Below, one piece after another: positions 1 through 8,487 of a stretch of DNA of 26,207 bases. Source of the DNA: JAIPEI01 sp041685835 (GTDB lineage Bacteria > Desulfobacterota > DSM-4660 > Desulfatiglandales > HGW-15); the NCBI GenBank assembly GCA_041685835.1, contig JAWLEX010000037.1, positions 1 through 26,207 on the forward strand, in the 5' to 3' direction. Under the pieces are notes generated by a model. That model saw only the letters and a list, made by a program, of their open reading frames with translations. It ran no database searches and was not told where the DNA came from. Every line of letters begins with the position of its first letter. The stretch's first letter is position 1. A program made the translations under genes and the position numbers.

Positions 1-12
1 CGGCGTCAATCT

Positions 13-59
13 GCGAGGTTGCTTGTGCGGCGTACTTCAGTACGCCTCCGCGCAACCTC
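13..59. repeat. Nested palindromic intergenic element upstream of ppsA
   Basis: The arms GAGGTTGC (15-22) and GCAACCTC (52-59) are exact complements. Inside them GGCGTACT (29-36) and AGTACGCC (39-46) are also exact complements around a 2-base loop, so the whole unit folds into a long interrupted hairpin. The flanks GTCAA (5-9) and TTGAC (75-79) extend the symmetry. It looks like a REP-type intergenic palindrome rather than a rho-independent terminator, because no T-run follows. It lies about 130 bases before ppsA, so it may end an upstream transcript. Confidence 0.6.
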
Positions 60-90
60 TTGATTTCCTTGAGCTTGACAAAAAATCCTC

Positions 91-155
91 ATTTCTGGAT
101 TGGAAACTTGCCAGTGCCCAAAAAGCGTTTCTGGATGGGCACTAACAAGTTTCCA
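91..155. repeat. Palindromic repeat, copy 1 (TTTCTGGAT family)
   Basis: TGGAAACTTG (101-110) is the exact complement of CAAGTTTCCA (146-155), and AGTGCCCA (113-120) of TGGGCACT (136-143). They give an 18-pair stem broken only by a CC/AA mismatch, with a 15-base loop. TTTCTGGAT occurs twice inside (92-100 and 128-136). A diverged copy lies at 20631-20690 with the same internal spacing. The stem ends just before the ppsA leader, so it could affect ppsA expression. A perfect TTGACA stands at 75-80 but no good -10 follows it, so I do not call a promoter. Confidence 0.65.
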
Positions 156-190
156 TCTCGATGAATTCAAGACAGAGAAAGGAAAAACTG

Positions 191-2581
191 ATGCCTAAAG
201 ACAATGATTATGTCGCCTGGTTTGAAAACATCACTTCAGCCGATGTGGCAAAGGTGGGCGGCAAGAACGCTTCCCTGGGTGAAATGATCCGGAGCCTTAA
301 GAAAGAAAGTATCAGAGTGCCGGACGGATTTGCCACCACGGCCAAAGCCTACCGTGAATTCCTGGATTCGAACGATCTTCTCTCGAAGATCAACGGGCAT
401 CTGGAGCGCTGGCGGAATGGTGATAGCCCTCTGGAGCAGGCCGGCAAATCCATTCGCAGGCTTTTCAGGCAATCCCATTTTCCTGAAGCCATTGCCGACA
501 AGATTCGGAAGGCCTACAACGAACTCAGCAGCAGATATAACGCTGAGAGTTCAGATGTGGATGTGGCCGTCAGAAGCAGTGCCACCGCCGAAGATCTGCC
601 GGAAGCCAGCTTTGCAGGCCAGCAGGAGACTTTTCTCAACGTCTCAGGGGAGGAGGACCTGATGGACGCCTGCAGGCGCTGCTATGCGTCGCTGTTTACC
701 GACCGGGCCATTGCCTACAGGGCCGAACACGGATTTGACGACATGAAGGTGGCGCTTTCAGTAGGCGTTCAGAAAATGGTTCGTTCGGACAGGGCCGGAT
801 CCGGGGTGATGTTTTCGATCGATACGGAAACCGGTTTCAGGAATGCGGTCGTTATCAACGCGACCTGGGGTCTGGGGGAAAATGTCGTCCAGGGCACAGT
901 GACACCGGATGAATACATGGTCTTCAAGCCCTTGCTGGGGGAAAATTCTTTCACTCCGATCATCAACCGGACCCTGGGAGACAAGGAAAAGAAGATGATC
1001 TATGCCACTGGAGCGAGCCATTCTACGAAAAACATCGACACCCCGAAGAAGGAGCGCCGCCGGTTCGTTCTCAAAGACCACGAAGTGCTCGCGCTGGCCC
1101 GCTGGGCGGTTGCCATTGAAAAGCACTATGAAAAGCCCATGGATATCGAGTGGGCCAAGGACGCAGATCTGGATGAGCTGTTCATTGTGCAGGCCAGGCC
1201 GGAAACCGTTCAATCACGGAAGGAGGCTGAAAGCCTGAAGACCTATACGCTGGAGGAAAAGGGTGAAAGGCTTCTGGAAGGGTTGGCCGTCGGAGAGGCG
1301 GTTTCCGCCGGAAAAACCTGTCTCATCAAGAGTGCCGATGAAATCGATCGATTCGAGAATGATTCCATTCTTGTCACCGAAATGACCGATCCGGATTGGG
1401 TACCAATCATGAAAAAAGCCAAGGGGATTATTACGGATCATGGCGGAAGGACCTGCCACGCGGCCATAGTGAGCAGGGAGCTTGGCATTCCCGCTATCGT
1501 GGGGTCCGGAGAGGCAACAGACACGCTGAAGGATGATCAGGAGGTCACCCTGTCATGCGCCGAGGGTGATCGAGGCTATGTTTACGAAGGCATCTTGAAG
1601 TTCAACGAAGAGGAAGTGAACCTGCAAGATGTCCCTGAAACAAAAACCCGAATCATGATGAACATTGCGAGCCCAGCCGCTGCGTTTCGATGGTGGCGCC
1701 TGCCCTGCAACGGAATCGGCCTGGCCCGGATGGAGTTCATTGTCAACAACATTATCAAGATTCACCCCATGGCCCTTGTACATTTCGAGGAACTGAAAGA
1801 CAAGAAGGTCAAGAAGGAAATCAGCAATTTAACCCGGGGATACGAGGACAAGACAGAATATTTTGTTGATCATCTTGCACTAGGGATTTCCAAAATCGCT
1901 GCATCCCAGTATCCCGAGCCGGTCATTGTCAGAATGAGCGATTTCAAAACGAACGAGTATGCGGACCTGATCGGGGGAGAGGAATTCGAATCCACCGAGA
2001 ACAATCCCATGCTCGGGTTTAGAGGCGCATCTCGGTATTACAGCGACCGCTACCGCGACGGGTTTGCGCTCGAATGCAAGGCTATTCTCAGGGTACGGGA
2101 AAAAACAGGAATGAAAAACGTGGTGGTTATGATCCCCTTCTGCAGGACACCAAAAGAGGCGGACAAGGTCCTGGAGGTGATGGAGCAGAACGGGCTGAAA
2201 AGAGGAGAGAACAGCCTGGAAGTGTATGTGATGGCCGAGATCCCTTCGAATGTAACCCTGGCAAGGGAATTTGCAGAACGGTTCGACGGTTTTTCCATCG
2301 GGTCCAATGACCTCACGCAACTCGTGCTGGGCGTGGACAGGGACGCCTCTGAACTCTCAGATCTTTTTGATGAAAGACATGATGCCGTAAAGATGGAAAT
2401 CAAGAGGCTCCTCGAGGCGGCTCACAAAGCGAACAGGAAAGTGGGTATCTGCGGCCAGGCCCCAAGCGATTATCCGGATTTCGCCGCCTTTCTCGTTCAA
2501 GAAGGCATCGATTCAATTTCTCTGAACCCGGACAGTGTGATCAAGGTCATAAAAAGGGTGGCGGAACAAGAAAAGACATGA
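191..2581 (+). CDS. ppsA: Phosphoenolpyruvate synthase (pyruvate, water dikinase)
   Basis: Converts pyruvate, ATP and water to PEP, AMP and phosphate, the entry step of gluconeogenesis; cytosolic. Domains in order: N-terminal ATP-grasp-like nucleotide-binding domain (GGKNASLGEMI near residue 25; RSSATAEDLP starting at R128), the swivelling phosphohistidine domain with the TCHAAI motif (catalytic His423), and the C-terminal PEP/pyruvate barrel with GLARMEF, GSNDLTQLVLGVDRD and GICGQ (Cys754, general acid). These positions closely match E. coli PpsA (His421, Cys751), and 796 residues is normal for the family. I choose the ATG at 191 over the in-frame ATG at 161 because an AAAGGA site lies just upstream of it and the protein then begins as the family does. 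It stands alone, preceded by two palindromic repeats. In this locus it would feed carbon upward to hexose phosphates for trehalose and glucan. Confidence 0.96.
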   Translation: MPKDNDYVAWFENITSADVAKVGGKNASLGEMIRSLKKESIRVPDGFATTAKAYREFLDSNDLLSKINGHLERWRNGDSPLEQAGKSIRRLFRQSHFPEAIADKIRKAYNELSSRYNAESSDVDVAVRSSATAEDLPEASFAGQQETFLNVSGEEDLMDACRRCYASLFTDRAIAYRAEHGFDDMKVALSVGVQKMVRSDRAGSGVMFSIDTETGFRNAVVINATWGLGENVVQGTVTPDEYMVFKPLLGENSFTPIINRTLGDKEKKMIYATGASHSTKNIDTPKKERRRFVLKDHEVLALARWAVAIEKHYEKPMDIEWAKDADLDELFIVQARPETVQSRKEAESLKTYTLEEKGERLLEGLAVGEAVSAGKTCLIKSADEIDRFENDSILVTEMTDPDWVPIMKKAKGIITDHGGRTCHAAIVSRELGIPAIVGSGEATDTLKDDQEVTLSCAEGDRGYVYEGILKFNEEEVNLQDVPETKTRIMMNIASPAAAFRWWRLPCNGIGLARMEFIVNNIIKIHPMALVHFEELKDKKVKKEISNLTRGYEDKTEYFVDHLALGISKIAASQYPEPVIVRMSDFKTNEYADLIGGEEFESTENNPMLGFRGASRYYSDRYRDGFALECKAILRVREKTGMKNVVVMIPFCRTPKEADKVLEVMEQNGLKRGENSLEVYVMAEIPSNVTLAREFAERFDGFSIGSNDLTQLVLGVDRDASELSDLFDERHDAVKMEIKRLLEAAHKANRKVGICGQAPSDYPDFAAFLVQEGIDSISLNPDSVIKVIKRVAEQEKT

Positions 2582-2728
2582 ATTGACGAGATCGATTTTC
2601 GAAGGGGACGAAACCCCGAGCCCCGGTTGGGCCGCTCTTTAGGAGCGATTGATACCCATCGCCTTCATTATGTCTTTTGTGCGGCCATACTCGACCACTT
2701 GATAAACATTCACCTGCTCATTCCCCGT

Positions 2729-3049
2729 TCACTCATCTTCTTTTTCTCCTTTATAACCTCGTTCGAACTCTGACTTGGCCTTGGTCAGGCTCGTCTTGAA
2801 AATTGTCCAAGAGTTTTCAAGCCCCTGCTTGAGATCTTCCCAGGCACTTTCACCTGCCTGCTCAACTTCCACGATCTTTTCCTGAAGGTCCCTGCGCTTT
2901 GCCCGCAGGTCCTCCAGCCTTTTCAGATACTCGATTTTCGTCTCGGCCTTTGCCTGATCAGCCTTAGCCGATAAGAAGTCTATCTCAGCATTCCATTCAT
3001 CCATTCTCGCTCTCAGTTTCTGTATGTATGCATCTCTTTTTTCATCCAT
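2729..3049 (-). CDS. Sll1863-type small coiled-coil stress protein
   Basis: A 106-residue, highly charged, almost wholly helical protein with no signal peptide or membrane segment. Its pattern (EWNAEIDFLSAKADQAKAE, then KIEYLKRLEDLR, and AWEDLKQGLENSW near the end) fits the small coiled-coil family related to cyanobacterial Sll1863, found in many environmental bacteria. That family is often described as stress-related but has no established biochemical role. I take the ATG at 3049 rather than the one six bases upstream, because AAAGGAG sits about 7 bases before the former and only one base before the latter. It is convergent with ppsA and divergent from pfkB, so it is probably its own transcription unit. 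Similarity is judged from memory of the family. Confidence 0.75.
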   Translation of the reverse strand: MDEKRDAYIQKLRARMDEWNAEIDFLSAKADQAKAETKIEYLKRLEDLRAKRRDLQEKIVEVEQAGESAWEDLKQGLENSWTIFKTSLTKAKSEFERGYKGEKEDE

Positions 3050-3410
3050 CGGCATTCTCCTTTCTGAATCTACACGATCAAGCCACCGGTAACCTCCCCT
3101 TGCCCGAAAACCGGCGGAACAAATATCTGTTCTCCAGAGTATTTTACATCGTGCCTGGCCAAGATCAACACCGCTTTGGACGAATACGGCTTTGACAAAT
3201 CAAAACTACAGGAAGGACCTACTTACGCCCTGCTCTTTTCAAAGGTATTGATAGCCTTATGAAGATCAGGCCGTGCGCCACAGAATGAAGCCGTCCATTC
3301 TGCCGCGCTTTCAGCACCTGAGTCGGCACAGCCGGCCAAAGGATTGCAAGAAGCCGGCAATAGTGCGTGAGGTTTTCTCGAGGAGGAACTTTACTGAACA
3401 GGGATGAGTT
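3050..3410. other. Intergenic region with no supportable gene
   Basis: About 360 bases between the divergent coiled-coil gene and pfkB. The plus-strand frame from about 3067 to about 3262 is open for some 60 codons and reads protein-like near its end (ALDEYGFDKSKLQEG), but it has no start codon or Shine-Dalgarno and I cannot assign it. It may be a gene remnant. A GGAGGA-like stretch near 3380 and CAGGGA just before 3411 are consistent with the pfkB leader. I see no convincing promoter or terminator. Confidence 0.4.
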
Positions 3411-4343
3411 ATGAACAACATTATCACTATAACAATGAACCCCTGCATCGACAAAAGCACCTCGGTGGACAATGTGGTGGCCGAGCGAAAGCTCCGTTGC
3501 GCCCGGCCCAGATACGAACCCGGCGGGGGAGGCATCAATGTCTCCAGGGCTTTGAAAAGGCTCGGTGAAGAATCCACAGCTTTATATCCTGCAGGAGGAG
3601 CTGTCGGAGACATGTTAAAGGAGTTGCTCGATCAAGAGTACGTCCTTCAAAAACCTTTTGAAATCAAAGCCTTGAGCAGACAGAGCTTCATTGTCTACGA
3701 GGAATCATCCAGTCAGCAATACCGTTTCGGTATGCCGGGGCCTGAAATCCGGGAAACGGAGTGGCATGGCTTCATGGACCGGCTGAAACAAACAGACTTC
3801 AAACCCGACTACATCATCTGCAGCGGGAGCCTGCCACCGGGCGTACCAGAGGATTTTTATGCCGGGGTGTCCAAATGGGGAAAAGCCCATGGCGCTAAGA
3901 CAATAGTGGACACGACCGGAAAGCCGCTTGCTTCAGCATGCAGGGAAGGTGTGTTTCTGGTGAAACCGAACCTTCGGGAACTCGAGATCATCGAGGGTGA
4001 GGCCATAGAAAACGAACAACAGCAGGAACGACTGGCCCGGCGGCTGGTGGAGGACGTCTGCTGCGAGGTTGTGGTCGTCTCCCTGGGAGCGGCAGGTGCA
4101 CTTCTTGTATGGAAGGGGGGAGTGGAGAGGATCAGGGCCCCGACCGTTCCCATCAAGAGCAAGGTGGGGGCCGGTGACAGCATGGTGGCAGGAATAACGG
4201 CGGCATTAGCCAGAACATGGGAACTGCCGGATGCCGTGCGCTTCGGCGTGGCCGCAGGCGCTGCTGCTGTCATGACACCGGGTACTGAACTGTGCCGCAG
4301 GGAGGACACCGAGCGCCTCTACGAGCAGATCAGAAACGCCTGA
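3411..4343 (+). CDS. pfkB: 6-phosphofructokinase isozyme II (PfkB family)
   Basis: ATP-dependent sugar kinase of the ribokinase/PfkB fold, most likely phosphorylating fructose-6-phosphate to fructose-1,6-bisphosphate in the cytosol. It is 310 residues; E. coli PfkB is 309. It shares many PfkB-specific stretches: KLRC followed by YEPGGGGINV (about residues 28-45), CSGSLPPGVP, VKPN..EL, and KVGAGDSMV with catalytic Asp256, the same number as in E. coli. The C-terminal VRFGVAAGAAA and a Cys-containing ELCRREDTE segment also match. The close likeness to PfkB-2 makes it a better fit than FruK or LacC, though the acceptor is inferred. An AGGGA site precedes the ATG by about 6 bases. The stop is only 13 bases from the GH65 start, so the two are probably cotranscribed, linking glycolytic flux to disaccharide turnover. 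Confidence 0.9.
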   Translation: MNNIITITMNPCIDKSTSVDNVVAERKLRCARPRYEPGGGGINVSRALKRLGEESTALYPAGGAVGDMLKELLDQEYVLQKPFEIKALSRQSFIVYEESSSQQYRFGMPGPEIRETEWHGFMDRLKQTDFKPDYIICSGSLPPGVPEDFYAGVSKWGKAHGAKTIVDTTGKPLASACREGVFLVKPNLRELEIIEGEAIENEQQQERLARRLVEDVCCEVVVVSLGAAGALLVWKGGVERIRAPTVPIKSKVGAGDSMVAGITAALARTWELPDAVRFGVAAGAAAVMTPGTELCRREDTERLYEQIRNA

Positions 4344-4356
4344 AAGGAGACAATGC

Positions 4357-6777
4357 ATGACAGTCTGGCTACTTGGATACGACGGATTCGACGCCGGCCA
4401 GGAAAAACTCCGGGAAGCGCTCTGCACGCTCGGAAACGGCTATTTTGCCACCAGGGGCGCCGGCTCCGAATCGCATGCCGATGACATCCATTACCCCGGG
4501 ACCTACCTGGCGGGCGGGTACAACCGCCTGGAGACGGAACTCAAGGGGAGGGTTATCGAAAACGAAGACCTTGTGAACCTGCCGAACTGGCTGTGCTTGA
4601 GCTTTCGTTATCCCGGCGGGGAATGGTTCGACCTGACTCGAGTGGAAATCCTGGACTATCGCCAGGAGCTGGACATAAAAAGAGGCCTTTTGCTCCGCAC
4701 TGTACGCTTCAAAGACAAGGACGGAAGGCGAACCGCGTTAAAAGAAAGGCGTTTGGTGCACATGGCGGAGCCGCATCTGGCCGCTCTCGAAGTCGTCTTC
4801 AGCCCGGAAAACTGGTCCGGCGAAGTGGAATTCGAGTCGGCTCTCGATGGAAGAGTAATTAATGACGGCGTCGCCCGTTACAGAGACCTCAACAGCAGGC
4901 ACCTTGAACCTTTGGGTACGCGGGCTGTTGATGAAGAAACCATCCTCCTGAAGATGCAGACCAGCCAGTCGGAACTCCGCATCGCTCAGGCGGCCAGGAC
5001 ACGGCTTAAAAAGAACGGAGAAGAACTCGCCGGACCGGAAAGAAAACCCATTGAAGGGCCCGGTCACATCTCGCAACGATTTGTTGTGGAGGTTGAGAAA
5101 GGGAGCGAGTTACGCATCGAAAAAGTTGTCGCCCTCTTCACTTCAAGAGATCACGCTTCTGCGGAATGCGGGCTCGAGGCGGAAAAACTGGTTGCCGAGG
5201 CGGAGTGTTTCGAGGAGCTGCTCGAATCGCACGTCCTTGCATGGAAACATTTATGGCGCCGCTTTGACATCGAGTTTGAAGAAATAGCTCCCCCGGAAGA
5301 GGATCGCACCGGCATGATCCTCCACCTTTACACCTTTCACCTCCTTCAGAGCAGCTCAATGCACACCATGGACCTGGATGTGGGCGTTCCGTCCAGAGGC
5401 TGGCACGGTGAAGCATACAGGGGTCACATCTTCTGGGATGAGCTTTTCATCTTTCCTTTTCTGAACCTGCGGGTCCCGGAGATCACACGTGCGCTGCTGA
5501 TGTATCGTTACAGGCGGATCAATGAGGCCCGTGCCTCTGCGAAAGAAGCCGGTTACAAAGGTGCCATGTACCCGTGGCAGAGTGGGAGCAACGGACGTGA
5601 GGAAACCCAGAAGATCCATCTCAACCCGAAATCCGGCCGATGGATCCCCGATCATTCCCGTTACCAGCGGCATGTGAACGCGGCCATTGCCTATAATATC
5701 AGCGAATACTACCAGGCCACCGAAGACACCGAGTTTCTTTCTTTTCACGGTGCTGAAATGATCCTGGAGATCGCCCGGTTCTGGGCGAGTATATCAACCT
5801 ACAATCCTGACCTGGGCCGGTACGAAATTCTCGGCATCATGGGACCGGACGAATACCACGAAGCCTACCCCGATTCCGACAAACCCGGATTGGACAACAA
5901 TGCCTACACCAACATCATGGCGGTGTGGGTCTTGACCGAGGCCCTGAAAGTCCTGAAAATCCTGCCGGAAGACCGGAGATATGAGCTTTGTGAGGCCCTG
6001 GCCTTGGAAGATGAAGAACTGGATCGCTGGCGGGATATCAGCCGCAAGATGCGCGTGGTTTTCCACGGCGACGGCATCATCAGTCAGTTCGAAGGCTATG
6101 ACAAACTCGAAGAATTCGACTGGGAAGGCTACCGGAATAAATATGACGATATTCAAAGGCTGGACAGGATTCTCGAAGCTGAAGACGATTCTCCGAACCG
6201 CTACAAGGCATCCAAACAGGCTGACGTGCTCATGCTGTTCTACATCTTTTCATCAGAAGAACTCGGGGCCCTGTTTGAACAGCTCGGATATCCTTTTGAG
6301 TACGAGACGATACCCAGGAACATCGATTATTACATAAAGCGTACCTCCCATGGCTCCACCCTGAGCCGGGTCGTCCACTCCTGGGTTCTTGCCAGGAGGG
6401 ACAGGGCGCGCTCATGGGACCTTTTTACAGAAGCTCTCGAAAGCGACATCTCGGACATTCAGGGAGGAACCACACCCGAAGGCATCCATCTCGGCGCCAT
6501 GGCCGGCTGTATCAACATGGTCCAGATGGGATATACGGGCCTTGAAGCCCGAGACGATGTGCTGTGGTTCAATCCGTGCCTTCCTGAGGAATTGAGCAGG
6601 CTTCGCATGCGGATTCACTATCGTGGACACGAACTGAGTGTTGATATTCTTCCCGGCAAAATGACGATAACTGCTTGTAGAGCAAGGGAAAAACCGATAA
6701 AAATCGGATACAGAAAAAAACTCCACGAACTCGAGGAAGGAAAAAGCCTGGAAATCGTCATCAGCCAGAAAAAATAA
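4357..6777 (+). CDS. GH65 disaccharide phosphorylase (trehalose/kojibiose phosphorylase type)
   Basis: Inverting phosphorylase that would split an alpha-glucosidic disaccharide with phosphate, giving beta-glucose-1-phosphate plus glucose; cytosolic. At 806 residues it has the full GH65 layout: N-terminal beta-sandwich (about 1-270), linker, (alpha/alpha)6 barrel (about 310-690) and C-terminal beta domain. Visible motifs are AMYPWQSGS, the general acid in GPDEYHE (Glu499), DNNAYTN, KQADVLML and the phosphate-loop HGSTLS near 665-670. A strong AAAGGAG precedes the ATG by 7 bases. The start of the protein (GYD.GQEKLREALCTLGNGY, then HYPGTYLAG) and QGGTTPEGIHL near the end closely resemble the GH65 part of mycobacterial OtsB1 (Rv2006) as I recall it. 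The HAD-phosphatase part of that protein is encoded at 19014-20591 here. The substrate is not readable from sequence; trehalose is favoured by context. Confidence 0.9.
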   Translation: MTVWLLGYDGFDAGQEKLREALCTLGNGYFATRGAGSESHADDIHYPGTYLAGGYNRLETELKGRVIENEDLVNLPNWLCLSFRYPGGEWFDLTRVEILDYRQELDIKRGLLLRTVRFKDKDGRRTALKERRLVHMAEPHLAALEVVFSPENWSGEVEFESALDGRVINDGVARYRDLNSRHLEPLGTRAVDEETILLKMQTSQSELRIAQAARTRLKKNGEELAGPERKPIEGPGHISQRFVVEVEKGSELRIEKVVALFTSRDHASAECGLEAEKLVAEAECFEELLESHVLAWKHLWRRFDIEFEEIAPPEEDRTGMILHLYTFHLLQSSSMHTMDLDVGVPSRGWHGEAYRGHIFWDELFIFPFLNLRVPEITRALLMYRYRRINEARASAKEAGYKGAMYPWQSGSNGREETQKIHLNPKSGRWIPDHSRYQRHVNAAIAYNISEYYQATEDTEFLSFHGAEMILEIARFWASISTYNPDLGRYEILGIMGPDEYHEAYPDSDKPGLDNNAYTNIMAVWVLTEALKVLKILPEDRRYELCEALALEDEELDRWRDISRKMRVVFHGDGIISQFEGYDKLEEFDWEGYRNKYDDIQRLDRILEAEDDSPNRYKASKQADVLMLFYIFSSEELGALFEQLGYPFEYETIPRNIDYYIKRTSHGSTLSRVVHSWVLARRDRARSWDLFTEALESDISDIQGGTTPEGIHLGAMAGCINMVQMGYTGLEARDDVLWFNPCLPEELSRLRMRIHYRGHELSVDILPGKMTITACRAREKPIKIGYRKKLHELEEGKSLEIVISQKK

Positions 6778-6821
6778 GAGCCGGTACAGAGGCCGATCAT
6801 TGAAAAGGCTTGAGGAAACAC

Positions 6822-7889
6822 ATGGACTTCGAAAAAAAACTAGACCTTTATCTGAAGGAACGCTTTGGGCCGGATGCCGGTTTGACCGGCATAAAGAGAA
6901 GAGGTAAAGGCACCCACGGAACCGGGTACTTGTTGACATTCACCTTGCCCGGAGAAGAACGGCAGATGATCATGAAATCGCTGTCGCCTTCCGGGTTCGG
7001 CCATGACCACTATTCGGACAGGGCCCAGGTTCTGCTTCTTGCGCAATCCAATTACAATGAGATGGATAAGCACATCAAGGCGCTGGATGTAGTCGGCGAT
7101 GCCCCGGACCGATTGATTTCCATGAAGGAAGCGGACGAATTCTACATCTTAATGGAAAGGGCGGAGGGAACAGAATACTTCAAGGACCTGGACACAATCC
7201 TTGAACAACGTAGGCTCCAACGCAAGGACAGGGAGAAGGCACACATGCTGGCCCGCTTTGTCGCGGGGGTCCATCGGGAGAAGTATACCGGGGAGGAGGC
7301 GAAAACACTCTACCGCAGACGCATCCGTGAACTCGTCGGCCACGGCGAATGCATCATGGGTATCATCGATGCATACAACGGAGCTGAATTCATATCCGAT
7401 GAGGAACTGGTGGCGTATGCAGAAAAGTCCATGTCGTGGTGGGGAAGAATCAGAAACATGATCGAACGGCTTTGCTGTGTTCACGGCGACTTTCACCCCG
7501 GCAATATCTGGTTCAAGGACGGCGATTTCACCCTGCTGGACCGGGCGAGAGGGACCTGGGGCGAAGCCGCTGATGACGTGACCTGCCTGGGAGTCAACTA
7601 CATCTATTATGCGATCAAGGAACGGTCGGTTTTCAACGGTCCCTTTGCCGAGCTATTTCATATTTTCACCGAAACCTACCTCGAGGAAACCAGTGATTAC
7701 GGCTTCTTGGATGTGGCTCCGCCCTTCTTCGCATTCAGGACGCTGGTCATTGCTCATCCGAAATTTTATCCCCGGGACACATTGGAGACCAAAAGGAGAC
7801 TTCTTAATTTCGGACGGTCCGTTCTGGAAGACGACAAGTTTCACTTGGACCGCATAAATGATTATTTGGGGCATAACATTTCATTGTGA
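6822..7889 (+). CDS. APH/protein-kinase-fold phosphotransferase of unknown substrate
   Basis: A 355-residue protein of the aminoglycoside phosphotransferase-like (ePK-like) fold. The catalytic-loop motif VHGDFHPGNI has its Asp at 223, and the metal-binding Asp is probably Asp240 in LLDRARGTWGEAADDVT, a variant of the usual IDFE/IDW..GDP motif. The N-terminal part has a KRRGKGTHGTGYLLTF segment, then an IMKSL strand that may supply the ATP-binding Lys. I use the ATG at 6822, preceded by TGAGGA with suitable spacing, rather than the TTG at 6810. It follows GH65 by 44 bases and precedes the CysC-like kinase by 42, so all are probably one operon. A metabolite kinase is likelier than antibiotic resistance, but no substrate can be named. 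There is no signal peptide or membrane segment. Confidence 0.75.
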   Translation: MDFEKKLDLYLKERFGPDAGLTGIKRRGKGTHGTGYLLTFTLPGEERQMIMKSLSPSGFGHDHYSDRAQVLLLAQSNYNEMDKHIKALDVVGDAPDRLISMKEADEFYILMERAEGTEYFKDLDTILEQRRLQRKDREKAHMLARFVAGVHREKYTGEEAKTLYRRRIRELVGHGECIMGIIDAYNGAEFISDEELVAYAEKSMSWWGRIRNMIERLCCVHGDFHPGNIWFKDGDFTLLDRARGTWGEAADDVTCLGVNYIYYAIKERSVFNGPFAELFHIFTETYLEETSDYGFLDVAPPFFAFRTLVIAHPKFYPRDTLETKRRLLNFGRSVLEDDKFHLDRINDYLGHNISL

Positions 7890-7931
7890 TGTGCTTGACA
7901 CATTTTGAAAACGTTTCCCCGGAGAAGGACC

Positions 7932-8486
7932 ATGAATTTCTGCCTTTGGCTCACAGGCCTGCCCGGTTCAGGGAAGACGACGATCAGGGTGGAAGTGGAA
8001 AGGCTTCTGATGCGTGAAGGAGTCGAGCCGGTCGTGCTGGCCATGGACGAGTTGCGGAAGTTCCTGACCCCGGAACCGAAATACACGGAAGAGGAAAGGG
8101 AAACCGTTTACCGGGCCCTCGTGCTCGCGGCCCGTCTGCTTGTGGAGCACGGCCGCAAAAGCGTGATCATAGATGCAACCGGAAACCGGCGGCGCTTCAG
8201 AAACCTCGCCAGGGAAAGCATGCAGGAATTCGCCGAAGTGTATATCCGTTGCGCCATCGAAGTGTGCAAGGCCAGGGAGGGTTCGAGGGATGCCTCGCTG
8301 GTCGAAAAAAACTTATACCAGAAAGCCCGAAAAGGTAGTTTAAAAGGCGGGGTGCCGGGCGTGACCGCTCCCTATGAAGAACCTGCGGAGCCCGAAGTCG
8401 TGGTGCAAAGCGACTTGCTGTCCCCTATGGAAGCGGCCCAGGAGATCATGCACTATGTACGCTCAAGATGGCTGAGCGGACATTGA
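7932..8486 (+). CDS. Adenylylsulfate-kinase-like P-loop kinase (CysC family)
   Basis: A 184-residue P-loop kinase with Walker A GLPGSGKTT (residues 9-17) and an APS-kinase-like C-terminal pattern (PGVTAPYEEPAEPEVVVQ). The APS-binding DGDN.R segment of true CysC is replaced by LAMDELRKFLTPEPKYTEEE, which then runs into the ERETVYRAL helix. RKSVIIDATGNRRRFRN corresponds to the VI.....S. region where CysC proteins have a strand before the lid. The altered D-G-D-N element makes ordinary sulfate activation uncertain, and there is no cysD, cysN or sat gene nearby. The ATG at 7932 has GGAG 7 bases upstream. It lies 42 bases after the APH-like gene, which suggests the two act together. It ends within two bases of the truncated glycosyltransferase remnant on the other strand, a probable rearrangement point. 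Confidence 0.75.
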   Translation: MNFCLWLTGLPGSGKTTIRVEVERLLMREGVEPVVLAMDELRKFLTPEPKYTEEERETVYRALVLAARLLVEHGRKSVIIDATGNRRRFRNLARESMQEFAEVYIRCAIEVCKAREGSRDASLVEKNLYQKARKGSLKGGVPGVTAPYEEPAEPEVVVQSDLLSPMEAAQEIMHYVRSRWLSGH

Positions 8487-8487
8487 T

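Noticed and set aside
2639..2713. A 24-residue GTG-started minus-strand frame after the coiled-coil gene (VNVYQVVEYGRTKDIM...)
   Set aside because: It reads protein-like but is too short to support, with a weak ribosome site; it could be a gene tail. The region also has only weak GC hairpins (GGGG/CCCC at 2604-2617, CGCTC/GAGCG at 2633-2647) without T-runs, so no terminator is called.
6822..7889. Antibiotic-resistance aminoglycoside phosphotransferase
   Set aside because: The fold is shared by many metabolite kinases; the metal-binding motif is atypical and the context is sugar metabolism.
7932..8486. Genuine sulfate-assimilation cysC
   Set aside because: Not fully excluded, but the DGDN element is replaced and no sulfate-activation gene is near, so only the family is assigned.
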